Assembly (NCBI GenBank): GCA_943737045.1
Contig: CALSFV010000291.1
Location: 425,585-489,584 of the forward strand
From: Parapristionchus giblindavisi
Lineage: Eukaryota; Nematoda; Chromadorea; Rhabditida; Diplogasteridae
Length of the DNA: 64,000 bases
Direction: 5' to 3'
Each line of letters opens with the position of its first letter. The stretch's first letter is position 1. The notes below the pieces were generated by a model that made no database searches, had not been told where the DNA came from, and saw only the letters and a list, made by a program, of their open reading frames with translations. A program made the position numbers and the translations under genes. Below are positions 38,801 to 49,977 of the stretch, piece by piece.

Positions 38801-41398
38801 GAACATCGCGGAGCGAAATGCGATCCAGGCAATTGAAGTGCTATCGTGGATGCAACTAGACAAGTACGTACATTTATAACAGTAACAAGTATATTTGTAC
38901 GTTAGAAAAGTACGTTAGAAACTACGAAGCCTCACCGCATTTGAGCCTAAAATTTCCGAAAAAATCGAAAAACCTGTCCACATTATGACTATTCGACCTA
39001 TGATTCCATGTAGGAGTCGTCATCTCCACTTTGGCAACAAGGCCTTCTACACGTCAACATCAAAACCAGATGATCCATTGGGCGGAGGAAAAGTGATCAA
39101 GTCTGGATTCGAGAAGAATGTTCGTCCGATTGGTGGCAATCTGGCTATTCAATTTGACGGTAAGCTTTATTGAACTTCCTTGTTGTCCTACTTGTCATTG
39201 TCGTCTGTCAGATGGTTTGTCATTGTCGTCTGTCAGATGCTTTGTCATTGTCGTCTGTCAGATGCTTTGTCATTGTCGTCTGTCAGATGCTTTGTCATTG
39301 TCGTCTGTCAGATGCTTTGTCATTGTCGTCTGTCAGATGCTTTGTCATTGTCGTCTGTCAGATGCTTTGTCATTGTCGTCTGTCAGATGCTTTGTCATTG
39401 TCGTCTGTCAGATGTTTTGCAATTGTCGTTTGTCAGATGGTTTGGAATTGCCATCTGTTAGATGGTTTGACATAGTTATCTATCAGATGGTTTGTCATTG
39501 CCATCTGACAGATGGTTTGTCATTGCCATCTGTCAGATGATTTGCCATTGTCGTCTGTCAGATGGTTCTCTGGTATTTCAAAACTAGTAGTTTGCTTATT
39601 ATTCCCGCTTGAAGTAGATTTGCAAGTCTACTTCTATTTAGACGTAAGTTTACTGAAAATGGTGTATAATACTGTAATGCATTTCGTCAAATGATCTTTC
39701 ACTTGTAGTATTCTTCTAGTCAGTGACGTATTTCAAGTAGACTGCTAGTTTGGAAATGCCAGAGCTTGTCAATGTTCATGAATACGATCTATGAATGTCA
39801 CTGCCATCGTAATATTGAATTGACAATTGTCATTATTGGACTGACAATTGCCATTATTGAACTGACAATTGTCATTGCAGGCAAGGTCTCACCATTCTTC
39901 AAGGGTCAGAAGCTGCTCCCGTTCATTGAAGAATTTTGTCGTGATAAACGAGACATCCTCAAGAATAGAAAGCTGGAGAATCAAGTCAGAAGTAAGTTTT
40001 CGTTTGATTGATTGTCGTCTGTCAAACGATTTGTCATTGTCATCTGTCAGATGATTTGTCATTGTCGTAATATTCAAAACATTGATTATTTCAGATCTCG
40101 TTGTCCAGACCACGCATCTGCCTCGCAAGAGAATCTTCGAAGTGAAAGGATTCGCAAAGCGATCAGCCAACGAGTGAGCATTTATCTAATTTAACAATAA
40201 TAATAATAATTTATTTAATAATGCACGGTTTTAGCACAACATTCGAGATGGCAGACGGCACTGGAGCTACGAAGATCATCACTATCAACGAGTACTTCTT
40301 GGAGAAATACAAGGTATGTATTTGTAATATTTAAATAATTACAGTAATCAAATCAAATCATTTATTCCTGTATAAGAAAGATATGGTATTGGGTTCTTTT
40401 TAGCACGTTAAACGGGGTCAGGGAAAATATTAAGAATAATAATAATAACAATAACCGCCGTTTGCTCTTTGATACATAATAGAGTCCATTTATGAGCTGC
40501 ACTTCCTCTTCTCTCCCTCACTACCCCCACTCTCGTTTTTACCCCAAATGCTCTCATTTACTTGTTCTCTCAAATGTTGTCGCATCTTTTTGATGTATGA
40601 TGAATTAAATTAAATTAATACGAGTTGTTATTGTGCAGATTCGTCTCCGCTACCCCGATCTGCCTCTGGTTGAAGAGAGAAGAGGACCGAAGATCTCCTA
40701 TCATCCTATTGAAGTGTTGGAGATTGTTGAAGGACAACGAGTGAATAATAACAAGTCTGATCCCGATATGATTGCTGATTTGATCAAGGTTAGGCCAAGC
40801 TCCGGTTTTTCGAAACTTAAAGTGATCTTGTTAGAAGGGGGTCAGCGACACCTTTGTCAACGGTCTCTTCAACGCTCCACGTTCTCTCGTTGTTAGAGAA
40901 CAGAGAAAGAGTGTGCGCGATGAAGAGACCATTGAGCCCCGGGAGGTCGCCCTCCCGGGAAAAAGTGGGAGTTGGTCGATAGTTCTTTCTCTGCTTAGCA
41001 GCCAGTAGGCCAGTAGCAAGAACATTTTATACGGTTTATACGGTTTTATACGGTATTTTATACGGTACGGAATAGTACATTTTATTTATATTTATATATA
41101 CATTTTATACATTTTATTTATCAATTTAATATTTTCAGAGAGCTCAGAAGAAACCCGATGAGCTGCATCGACACATCGCTGATCAAAGATACAAGGCCTA
41201 TCTCGATGGATCGAGACACGAGAATCTGAATGAATTTGGCGTAAGTTGATCTTTGATCTTTGATCTTTGACCTTTGATCTTTGATCTTTGACACTGATTG
41301 GCTCCATTGCAGCTTCGCATCACGGCTGATCAGATCACTTGCCATGCAGATGAGCTCTACCCACCGGAGATTGTCTACCAACGCCCGGCTCAAGTGAA

Positions 41399-41455
<57 letters not shown>

Positions 41456-44400
41456 TTTTTTAAATTTTTTAAATGTTTGTATTGCAGAAGGACATGAAAT
41501 TCGCTGAGAAGTGGAGACTCGGCCCGCGTGACGCATTTACGATCGGAGCCCAGCAGACCAACAACATTTACTGTGTTGTATTCGATAGATGCATGGCGCT
41601 GGAGGATGCTAGGTATGAACTTATTGATTTATTTTTTTTTGATTTTTTTTTCAGCTTGTGGGGAAATATAAGTAAACTACTATGTAGTTGGAAAATACCA
41701 GAGGGTGTGTCTTCGGTAAAAAATAAAACAAGTTAAATTAATCAATTATTAAATGAAATTTAAATTAACCAATAATTGAATGAAATTTAAATCAATCAAT
41801 AATTGAACGAAATTCAGGCATGCCGTCACTCGCCTGTTTGAGTGCGGAATAAGTCATGGAATGGAGCTGAACGAGAAGCATGTTGAATACAGAGAGCTTC
41901 GCTCGAACTATGAAGATATGCGAGAGTTCTTCGCCGTGAGAAGGGGACGATGCCAAGCGATTATTGGATTCACTCGTGATGCCACTGACTGTGTCCATGG
42001 TAGCTTCATTTTTTAATTTAATTTTTTTTAAATGTATATACTTAAAAAAAATTATGTTTGTTTATTTTGCCGTAACACTACGTATTGATTTTTCTCTCAC
42101 AATAATTAAGCTGCTATGGCATTGCAAGACTTAAAATGCACTAAACCTTTCATTTGAAGCAGCGTTATAAGTCAGTGACGTATATTGAGTAGACTTCAAG
42201 CTTTGAAATACCAGAGTTACTCGTCGTATCGTAAATTATTGATTGATAATATGAAAATTTCAATAATGATTTGGTTTTACGATAGTAATAGTAACGATAA
42301 ATTTACGTATTTCAGAGAATCTGAAGCTCTTCGAGGCGCAAACTGGCATCGTCACTCTCCACTGCACCAAGAGGGTCATCGACCAGGTGTTTAAATAATA
42401 ATTATTGTTTAATTATTCATTATTATTTTTTTACTTTCGTTCCAAAAAGATTTGTAAAATTGTTAAAGCTCATGGTCCCCGTGCAGATGGTTTTGATCGC
42501 ATCTTCAATTAGTTTTTTTCTAATTAGTAAAACTTACTTAATATCTGGATAATTCAAATAAATTTGAATTTGAATTTGAATTTTAGTATTTTGATATTGC
42601 AGGTCATTCAAGGAAAGCCTCTCGCCTGTGGAAATATCATGAATAAGTTCAATCAAAAGCTCGGAGGAGTGAATTTCACCATCCATTCTCCCATTGAACT
42701 TCGCCAATCATCGCCGGAACTCTACAGCGCGTTAGTTAATTTAGTAGCGTTTAGTTTTGTTAGTTAGATAATTTAGTTATTTTAGTTTAGTTTAGTTTAG
42801 TTAGTTAATTTAATTTCGGATTAGTTTTTTTTTCTGTCATAAATAAACGCTAATAAAATAATAATAATAAAATAATAACAACTTATTATTGTTGTGTTTA
42901 TACATAGACGTAGCGGCCGAAACACCATGAAGCACACTACTTTTAATTTAGTTTAAATAAATATTTAAATTCAAAGTTCATGCTAATTAATATTTATACT
43001 TTTATCACTTATACTTTAATTATTATAGCTCCAAGAAATGGTTCGATAAGACCAAGATGTACTTCGGTCTTTACGTCTCGCACGCTGGCCCTCAAACGTT
43101 TGCTGATCGTCTCGCCAAGGTTGCTCAGTCTGAGCCCACCATAGTTGGAGTGAGTTATTGATTGATCTGACTGATCTACCTAGAGTTATTGATTGATCTG
43201 ACTTATCTACCTAGAGATATTGATTGATCTGTCTGTTGATCTACCCCGGAGTTATTGATTGATCTGACTGATCTACCCCCGAGTTATTGATTGATCTGGC
43301 TGATCTACCTAGAATTATTGATCGATCTGACTGATCTACCTAGAGATATTGATTGATCTGTCTGTTGATCTACCCCGGAGTTATTGATCTGAATGATCTA
43401 CCTAGAGTTATTGATTGATCTGATTGATCTACCTAGAGTTATTGATTGATCTATCTGCTGAAATACCCCGAGTTATTGATTGATCTATCTGTTGATCTAC
43501 CCCGAGTTATTGATTGATCTACCTCTGATTCGGAATAATCGATATTTCAGTTCTCGTACTCAACAGCGGAAGTCACCAAGCAAGAGGGCGAGTGGTTCAT
43601 GCAGCAGCCGGGAGAGCAACTGATCATTGATATGATCGATAAGATTGTGGACGCACTCAAGGTACAGTGGCACTACTTCAGAATAGGGTACCAGTACACC
43701 GGGCGAGTCCAAAAGGACGTGAAAAATGAAATTAACACAAAGGAAAGGGCGTTTATATTAGGCAATTATACTATTATTGTGTACTGGTACGCTATTCTGA
43801 AGTAGTGCCGGTACAGTAATCGTTTATTTATTGATTGATCATAAATTCGTTAATGCAGCGGTTCCATCGTGTTAACGGAGCTCTGCCCCAGGACATCATC
43901 GTATATCGCAATGGAAAGAGCGAGGGCGAATTCCGATCGGTAAGTGGCACTTGAACAAATTTTCGTTATTGACGTAGCGGCCGAAACACCGTAATGCACT
44001 GTTACATTTGCCTTACGTGCCTACGCCGTAACCCCCTCCGACACGTGTCCGACGCGGCGGGGGGTTACGGCGTAGGCACGTAGGCCAAATGTAACGGTGC
44101 ATAAGGCACATATAATAACTACCAGAATTCAATATATTCTAATTATTACTTATACCGTGCATGCCTAAATTTAAAATTTAATACCTTTAGATATATTAAT
44201 CTGTTGAATATCTTTAGTTATTGATTATTTTTGTTGATTTTTGGTTATTTTAGCTGTCGTCAGAGGCTGAACAGTTTAATAAGGCCTTCAGCAAGATCTC
44301 TTCTCTAAATGGCGGTGGTGCGTACCGTCCGTCACTCACCATCATCTGTGTGATGACCGGCTGCAACTACCGTATATTTCCTTCGGTATGGGATAATCAA

Positions 44401-45673
44401 TCAATACTTATCAATAATCAATCAATACTTATAAATAATCAATCAATACCTATCAATAATCAATCAATACTTATCAATGATCAATCAATACTTATCAATA
44501 ATCAATCGTTGTTACAATTTGAAGGGAAACCTTTCCAACAACGTCGTTCCCGGTACATGTCTCGACTCGAATGGCTGTCATCCATTCCTCAAGGAGTTCG
44601 TTCTCGTTGCCCAGAGGGCCATCTTGGTGAGTACTGTAATGACTGCTGTAACGACTACCGTAAGGTTACTGTATTGATTACTGTACATTTGCAGGGCACC
44701 GCCCGTCCTACCCGTTATACGGTAGTGCATGAGTCTCAGGGATCGGTGGGCACCCTGCTTCACATTGATGAGCTGAAGGTTTGTTGAGATAATCTCTACT
44801 TCATTGCCTCTATTGCCTACGCCTGATTCACGTTAGTTGAGTTAAAAACACACAATAGCTTGGCTTCCACTTGGGATTAGAAAGTACCAGGTTGCGATAC
44901 TAATATTATAATATTGACAATATGTAATATGAATAATATATTTGTATATATTTATCGTCGTAATCCGCCAGTCGACTGTTTCTCCACACAGAGAAAAGAC
45001 GTGCAATCCGCAGCACCTGAGACTTGTGAAGTGTTCTATTTAACACTTTTTGAGCTATTTCATCACCCAAAATAGTTAAATATGACGCTTCACAGGTCTC
45101 TCATGTGCCATGGATTAGACCACTTATTTTCTGTTCGTCCCGTCGTATTGCGTAGCAATATAAAGGAACGATTGACCGAGGCTGATCTTTCATGCCTATA
45201 TTTGTCGATGATTTGTATGTGGATATAATATTATATATAGAGATTATTAGGTTTATAATATTAATAGATGAAAAGTATGACGAGTTAATTTTTTTTTAAA
45301 TTAAAATTTTAATTTTTATAATTTTTAAAAGTTTATTGTTCACTTGCAGCTCATCACGAATGCTCTCGCCTACGCCACTGGCATTGTCACCGCGCCAATC
45401 TCCGTCCCGTCCCCCATCGACTCGGCTGAGAAATTGGCCAAAAGAGGCCGCAATAACTACAAGGCCGAAATGTATGTTGATCTTTGATCTTTGATCTTTT
45501 GATAATACTGTTCTATGCAATAATAATGTATGTTCAGCAGCGCGGTTGATGACATGATGACCTCATCCTCGGGTCCTCCACCGGAATACCGTCACGATGG
45601 AACCGAAGACTTCTTTAAGAAGCTCACGATCAAGTTTGAGCCCAAAAACAAGAACGCACACTTCTGGGCATGA
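35806..45673 (+). CDS. Argonaute, secondary (WAGO-like), slicer tetrad lost
   Basis: 26 exons: 35806-35902, 36292-36398, 36719-36783, 36859-36961, 37039-37122, 38531-38620, 38796-38863, 39014-39159, 39881-39991, 40095-40173, 40235-40313, 40639-40788, 41139-41240, 41313-41393, 41488-41612, 41818-41999, 42316-42386, 42603-42730, 43029-43149, 43551-43661, 43859-43939, 44254-44385, 44525-44626, 44695-44778, 45350-45471, 45538-45673. Total 2757 nt, 918 residues. Domains: N about 60-230, PAZ about 290-400 (IRLRYPDLPLVEERRGPK), MID about 500-625 (FNQKLGGVNF), PIWI about 630-900. Against the DEDH tetrad of slicing Argonautes the residues are Tyr638 (GLYVSH), Glu685, Asn718 (VYRNGKSEGEF) and Glu860, so no slicing is expected. 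In worms such proteins bind RdRP-made 22G small RNAs and silence transcripts or chromatin. The end NAHFWA is complete. Intron 22's acceptor (TTTGAAG) is weak. Confidence 0.96.
37121..37268 (+). repeat. 42-bp perfect hairpin starting at the exon 5 splice donor
   Basis: 37121-37162 and 37227-37268 are exact reverse complements around a 64-base loop, in which a short CACTCG/CGAGTG pair extends the fold. The left arm begins with the last two bases of exon 5, so the donor GTAAGG lies in the stem. No target duplication was found. Confidence 0.9.
37540..37732. mobile_element. MITE-A copy
   Basis: 193 bp, left end worn (CGTTCATTTTC), right end GAAAATGTATG. Imperfect duplication TTGCCTAC / TTGCCCAA. 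Argonaute intron 5. Confidence 0.8.
38016..38090. repeat. Hairpin repeat of the GAGAGTTTCAAATT family
   Basis: TTGGCAATACTCTCTCGTAA pairs with the GAGAGAGTGTGGCCAGAG side. Relatives are at 9738-9800, 25785-25830 and 53580-53662. Argonaute intron 5. Confidence 0.6.
38149..38166 (+). repeat. G-tract of about 15-16 bases
   Basis: A G homopolymer in Argonaute intron 5. Shorter G- or C-runs occur at 875, 11049, 11407, 22881, 36630 and 53709. Confidence 0.9.
38898..39002. mobile_element. MITE-B copy, left end lost, next to exon 8 acceptor
   Basis: The right end ATTCGACCTATG is at 39002, 11 bp before exon 8 of the Argonaute gene. The interior (GAAAAACCTGTCC) matches MITE-B; the left terminus is diverged and no duplication remains. 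Confidence 0.7.
39187..39560 (+). repeat. 25-bp tandem repeat in Argonaute intron 8
   Basis: About 15 units of a 25-bp repeat containing GTCGTCTGTCAGATG. The first ten are nearly identical and the rest decay toward the right. All three frames are open through it, which makes false proteins. Two to three further units lie at 40012-40070 in intron 9. Confidence 0.95.
39568..39764. mobile_element. MITE-E copy
   Basis: Ends CTCTGGTATTTCAAAACTAG / CTAGTTTGGAAATGCCAGAG, 197 bp, directly after the tandem array. TA duplications are not preserved. Confidence 0.75.
40846..40945. repeat. Hairpin repeat in Argonaute intron 12
   Basis: GGTCTCTTCAACGC and GAAGAGACC are inverted ends of a family also at 50650-50771 and 52537-52648. 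Confidence 0.65.
41245..41291 (+). repeat. GATCTTT heptamer array
   Basis: Six copies of GATCTTT (or GACCTTT) begin five bases after the donor of Argonaute exon 13. Shorter arrays lie near other splice sites at 45477-45499, 32204-32216, 32470-32480 and 63287-63310. Confidence 0.85.
41399..41453 (+). repeat. AAT microsatellite
   Basis: About 18 AAT units in Argonaute intron 14. Other AAT runs: 14836-14865, 22011-22052 and 24410-24450. Confidence 0.95.
43150..43530 (+). repeat. About 29-bp tandem repeat filling Argonaute intron 19
   Basis: A dozen units of the form GAGTTATTGATTGATCTGAC plus TGATCTACC, beginning at the donor of exon 19. They vary between GAC/GTC and by insertion of TGT, and occupy nearly the whole 401-bp intron. 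Confidence 0.9.
43669..43809. mobile_element. MITE-D copy that duplicated a splice donor
   Basis: 141 bp with ends GGCACTACTTCAGAATAGGG / CTATTCTGAAGTAGTGCC. Exact duplication GGTACAGT (43661-43668 and 43810-43817). The left copy is the last base of exon 20 plus its donor GTACAGT. Confidence 0.93.
43972..44115. repeat. Hairpin in Argonaute intron 21
   Basis: GTGCCTACGCCGTAACCCCC pairs with the mirror sequence at 44059-44085, and the flanks TGTTACATTTG / CAAATGTAACGG extend the stem. It begins with the dispersed motif GACGTAGCGGCCGAAACACC also found at 28583, 42905 and, inverted, 52650. Confidence 0.8.
44392..44510 (+). repeat. 21-bp tandem repeat in Argonaute intron 22
   Basis: Five to six units of AATCAATCAATACTTATCAAT immediately after the exon 22 donor. 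Confidence 0.9.
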
Positions 45674-45741
45674 AGTGTCGTGTCCTGCTGTTCCCACTCT
45701 TGTTTCCTATATTTCTTTTTTCTTTATCTGTCCTCCTATTA

Positions 45742-45784
45742 AATAAATTAATATTGTAATCAGATTGTATTTGTACTGAATAAA
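45742..45784 (+). terminator. Argonaute polyadenylation signals
   Basis: AATAAA at 45742-45747 and 45779-45784, about 70 and 105 bp after the stop codon at 45671-45673. Confidence 0.65.
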
Positions 45785-47048
45785 CTAATAGTTTAAAGGT
45801 GGTGTCCCACGAATATTTTCGTGAATAAACTGTGAAGACAGGATGGTAGCTACTAGCAAAATTCATATAAGTCACCACATACTCTTTCTTTTATAATGAT
45901 GCTGCGTATTGATCGGCATAATCATGAAAGAAAGATGTTCAATAGCGCAGGGAACGGAGAAAGAGAGATGGTAAGGGGCCTAATGAGAGGGCAAAGGTTG
46001 AGTGCCGGTAACAGACTGAACATCAACACATTTTTTACCTACAGTATATTTATGAGGGGCTCATTCTAATCGTGGCCAGAACCAATGATTCTTTTCGTGG
46101 TTCCCCATCTTTAATTCCGAAGATACTGAAATTTCTACCACAATTGTTAAACCATAGAATGTTGAGTGCAAAGAACAGATCAAATGTTGTTCATATCATC
46201 ATATATGAGGCCGTTTGGCCCTTGACCCTTGAGAACCCCGATCTGCAAATTTTTATTTTTTGACTGCCAGATTTCACTGATGTCAGTTGATTCTTACGCA
46301 AACGGCCTCGTATAGTTTGCATTTTCATCGTTTATTGTTCAGTTTAAAAATTTGTAAATTAATGTCGTGTCCTTCGTTGCATTTTTTGTCTGGGACTCGT
46401 TTATGCTTCGTATATCGCTTGTGTGGGAGATCTTTTGGAAACACAGCTATTTGATCATTGATCTTTGGTCTTGCTTTTCATTCAATCAGATAATGCGATC
46501 ATTTAATCATTTTTGATAGACCTGTTGAACTCATTTTGATCAATCGATAATTGATCTTTATTTTGATCTCAATTATCACCCCACCGGAAAGTTTTGAATA
46601 GAAATTTAAATTATGAAATTATGAAATTGGTTGAAAAATGTCTTTGCAAAATTAGTATAATAAGAATAACAATACTAATAATAATTTATATAATATACTT
46701 TATGCGTTGAGAGATAGAGAAATGATTACATTAAAGGATACATATTGAATTAAGCGTAAATACGATCCCACAACGATGAAAGCAAAAGTTGATTAGTGCA
46801 AGAGAAAATGGTATGTCGCGCAAAGAAGTGGGCGGAGTCTGAGTATTGCGCGGCAAATAGCGGAATTTGTATTGTTCGGACAGTTTTAATTCTATAATAA
46901 GTGATGTGGATTTAATAATATCATAATAAGCCAGTTTTAACAGACTGGCTTATTATAATATTATTGTTTAGCTTATTCCACGAACACGATTAGAAATAAT
47001 ATGAGAAAATCGGGTCCATTTACAAAGATGTTTTCCTAAATAAAACTA
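45785..47048. other. Gene-free region with small palindromes
   Basis: No exon found. A 46900-46970 palindrome contains AAGCCAGTTTTAACAGACTGGCTT. GAGGCCGTTTGG at 46207 and its inverse near 46304 bracket a 110-bp repeat. Confidence 0.5.
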
Positions 47049-47501
47049 CCGTCAAAACAAGAGAAACCGACACAAGTAGGAGAAATCTCATATTTTTGCA
47101 TACTTGAATCAATTAAAATGAATCAGTCATATTTCCTTCACAAATATCCCAAATATTGTGAATTTTGGGCTATGGAGTCATCCAATCCACGTTGGTCTAT
47201 GTTAGTTTCAGGATCTAAAAATCGTATCTATCTAATTTAATTAAAAATTGCTCTTCCAATCATAGATACTTAAATTCAACAAAAAAAACAACATTACCAG
47301 AAAACCCAACTTTTTAAATATTTTTTTAAAAATTTGTTTATTATATTTTTAATTGTCTAACAATAAATGAAACTTCAATGACATTTTCCATGAAAATTAA
47401 CACAGACAATTGTAAAATTGAAAAAAAAAATTAAATATGAAAAAAATCTCTTACAATTCCGTCCGATCTCCTACTTGAGTCGTTTTCGATCGTTTTGACG
47501 G
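47049..47501. mobile_element. TA-flanked element, 453 bp
   Basis: Ends CCGTCAAAAC / GTTTTGACGG, and a further 25 bp of imperfect inverted sequence. Flanked by TA on both sides (47047-47048 and 47502-47503). AT-rich interior without coding. Tc/mariner-like by its duplication. Confidence 0.8.
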
Positions 47502-47603
47502 TATGTCCACGAGAAGCTCTAGAATGTATTTCATGTTGTGCAAATAAGTACTGTTGAGTGATATATAATCTATGTGATTGATATATGATTATTGATATAT
47601 ATA

Positions 47604-47811
47604 CTCTGGTATTTTCAAACTAGTAGTTTACTTATATTTCCCACTAGCCGTAGACTTGCAAGTCTACGGCTAGTTAAACGTAAGTTTACTAGAAGTGGTG
47701 TATAATACGGTAATGAATTTCGTCAAATGTTCTTTCACTAGTAGTAAACTAGCCGTAATCTACTAGTCTGTGACGTCACGTAAGTAAACTACTAGTGTGG
47801 AAATACCAGAG
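47604..47811. mobile_element. MITE-E copy, best preserved
   Basis: 208 bp with ends CTCTGGTATTTTCAAACTAG and complement, flanked by TA (47602-47603 and 47812-47813). The interior has GTAGACTTGCAAGTCTAC and TGACGTCA palindromes. Confidence 0.9.
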
Positions 47812-48144
47812 TAGACTTACAATTCTGTGCTCATTGAGCTCAATCCAATACACTGTCGAATGGGCCTAGACATAGCCAGAAGCGCAAAAGGCGGAAAGAA
47901 TGTATTGATTGCGTTGATGTATGGATACTGCAATCAAATTGCTCAATTTAATCAGTCTAATTATCGATTAATTTCATTTTTTTTAAATTTTGTAATGATA
48001 ATATGATATTATCAAATTGATTTCCAGAAAAAAAGAACAGACAAACGAACCATAATCGATGCCAGGACTATCAATTGAATATTTTCTGATGCCGATGCGA
48101 TATACCAGAAACCCTTAAACTTCTACTACACACACAGAAAGAAG

Positions 48145-49977
48145 CCTAGCTCGTTTTTCATGACAACCTTGTATTTAAGACATCGGCTCAGTAAGATTCC
48201 AGGAAGTGCCGGACATCGAACTCACCGATTTGGCCCAAATTTTTTTTATGGATACCCCCATGGGCCCCCATCACAAAATGGGTATTCATTTGGGCTGGTT
48301 CCTTGAAACACAGATGTGGCGGGTTTTCGAAATTTGAAAACTCGATTTTCACCAGAAAAAAATTTAGCGACCTAGGACCAATGTTAGTGTCGATTAATTA
48401 TAAGTTTAAATAGTCAACAAAAACTGGCTATACGACGGTCCGGAGATCTGATTGCAAACTGATTTTTTTACCTCCTTAAAACATTCTAAAATTAATTAAA
48501 ATTTTAAAACAAAAAAGTGCAGTCCAATTTTAGCCTTATCTTATAGAGCAAAAAATTCTGCGTCGAATAAGGGAAAAAAATCAAAAATCGAAGGACCCGT
48601 CTTTTGAGATAAATGAACCTGAAGATGACCCGAAAATATTTTTGTTTTCAAACCCGCTCATATTTGTACTCATATTGAAGAGCTCGACGAGTAGAACAAC
48701 TTTCATGTTGAACGTTTTGTCTGAAACTCATGTACAAGAGAAATACATGAATTAAGATTTATTGGATCCAAATCTTTATTATCGCTTGTATCTTGAGAAC
48801 AAACGACTTTCATAGAATACGACCAACATAAAAAATGATGTACTTGACGAGTTCTTTAAAATGAGTATAAACATGGCAAGGTTTCGACAACTTTTTTTTT
48901 CAATACTAATTTCCTGGCCATTTTTTTCAGCATGGGGGTCTACAATTTTTTTTCGTGAAACAATAAAGTAGGTATGGATTTTTGCGTTCTACAATATAGG
49001 CGTAATCGCTTTGTACACAAAAAATATTTTACTTTCGTTTTACTCAAAATTGTGTGAACAACCGTGCGAATAAATAAAACTCATGTATTTCTCTTGCACA
49101 TGAGTATCAGACAAAACCTTCAACATGAAAGTTGTTCTACTCGACGAGATCTTCAATATGAGTACAAACATGAGGGGGTTTGAAAACAAAAATATTTTCG
49201 GGTCATCTTCAGGTTCATTTATCTCAAAAGACGGGTCCTTCGATTTTTGATTTTTTCCCCTTATTCGACGCGGAATTTTTTGCTCTATAAGTTAAGGCAA
49301 AAATTGGACTGCACTTTTTTGTTTTAAAAATATTTTATTTTCGTTTCACTCAAAATTAGCAGAAAAACGTGTGTAACTCTCTTGTACATAAGTTTCAGAC
49401 AAAACGTTCAACATGAAAGTTGTTCTACTCGACGAGCTCTTCAATATGAGTACAAACATGAGGGGGTTTGAAAACAAAAATATTTTCGGGTCATCTTCAG
49501 GTTCATTTATCTCAAAAGACGGGTCCTTCGATTTTTGATTTTTTTCCCTTATTCGACGCGGAATTTTTTGCTCTATAAGATAAGGCAAAAATTGGACTGC
49601 ACTTTTTTGTTTTAAAATTTTAAATAATTTTAGAATGTTTTGAGGAGGTAAAAAAATCAGTTTGCGATCGGATCTCCGGACCGTCGTATAGCCAGTTTTT
49701 GTTGTCTATTTCTACTTATAATTAATCGACACTAACATTGGTCCTAGGTCGCTCCATTTTTTTCTGGTGAAAATCGAGTTTTCAAATTTCGAAAACCCGC
49801 CACATCTGTGTTTCAAGGAACCAGCCCAAATTAATACCCATTTTGTGATGGGGGCCCATGGGGGTATCCATAAAATAATTTTGGGCCAAATCGGTGAGGT
49901 CGATGTCCGGGGTCACTGGCTCAACCCTCGAATTTTACTGAGCCGGTGTCTTAATGGTTTGGAGTACATGAGCTAGG
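48145..49977. mobile_element. Foldback element 4, 1.8 kb
   Basis: The outer arms (48145-48400 and 49730-49977) are inverted, with CCTAGCTC at the edge and GGGCCCCCATCACAAAATGG inside. An inner module at 48530-48770 (containing GACGGGTCCTTCG on the opposite strand) occurs inverted twice on the right, at 49115-49320 and 49370-49610, so the right half has an extra copy. No coding sequence. Confidence 0.85.

Noticed and set aside
39118..39540. Long plus-strand open frames (up to 140 residues) with repeated Cys-rich peptide
   Set aside because: All three frames are open because the 25-bp repeat lacks stops; the region lies within an Argonaute intron.
39187..39560. CRISPR-like spacing of short repeats
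   Set aside because: Units are contiguous with no unique spacers, and the genome is a eukaryote.
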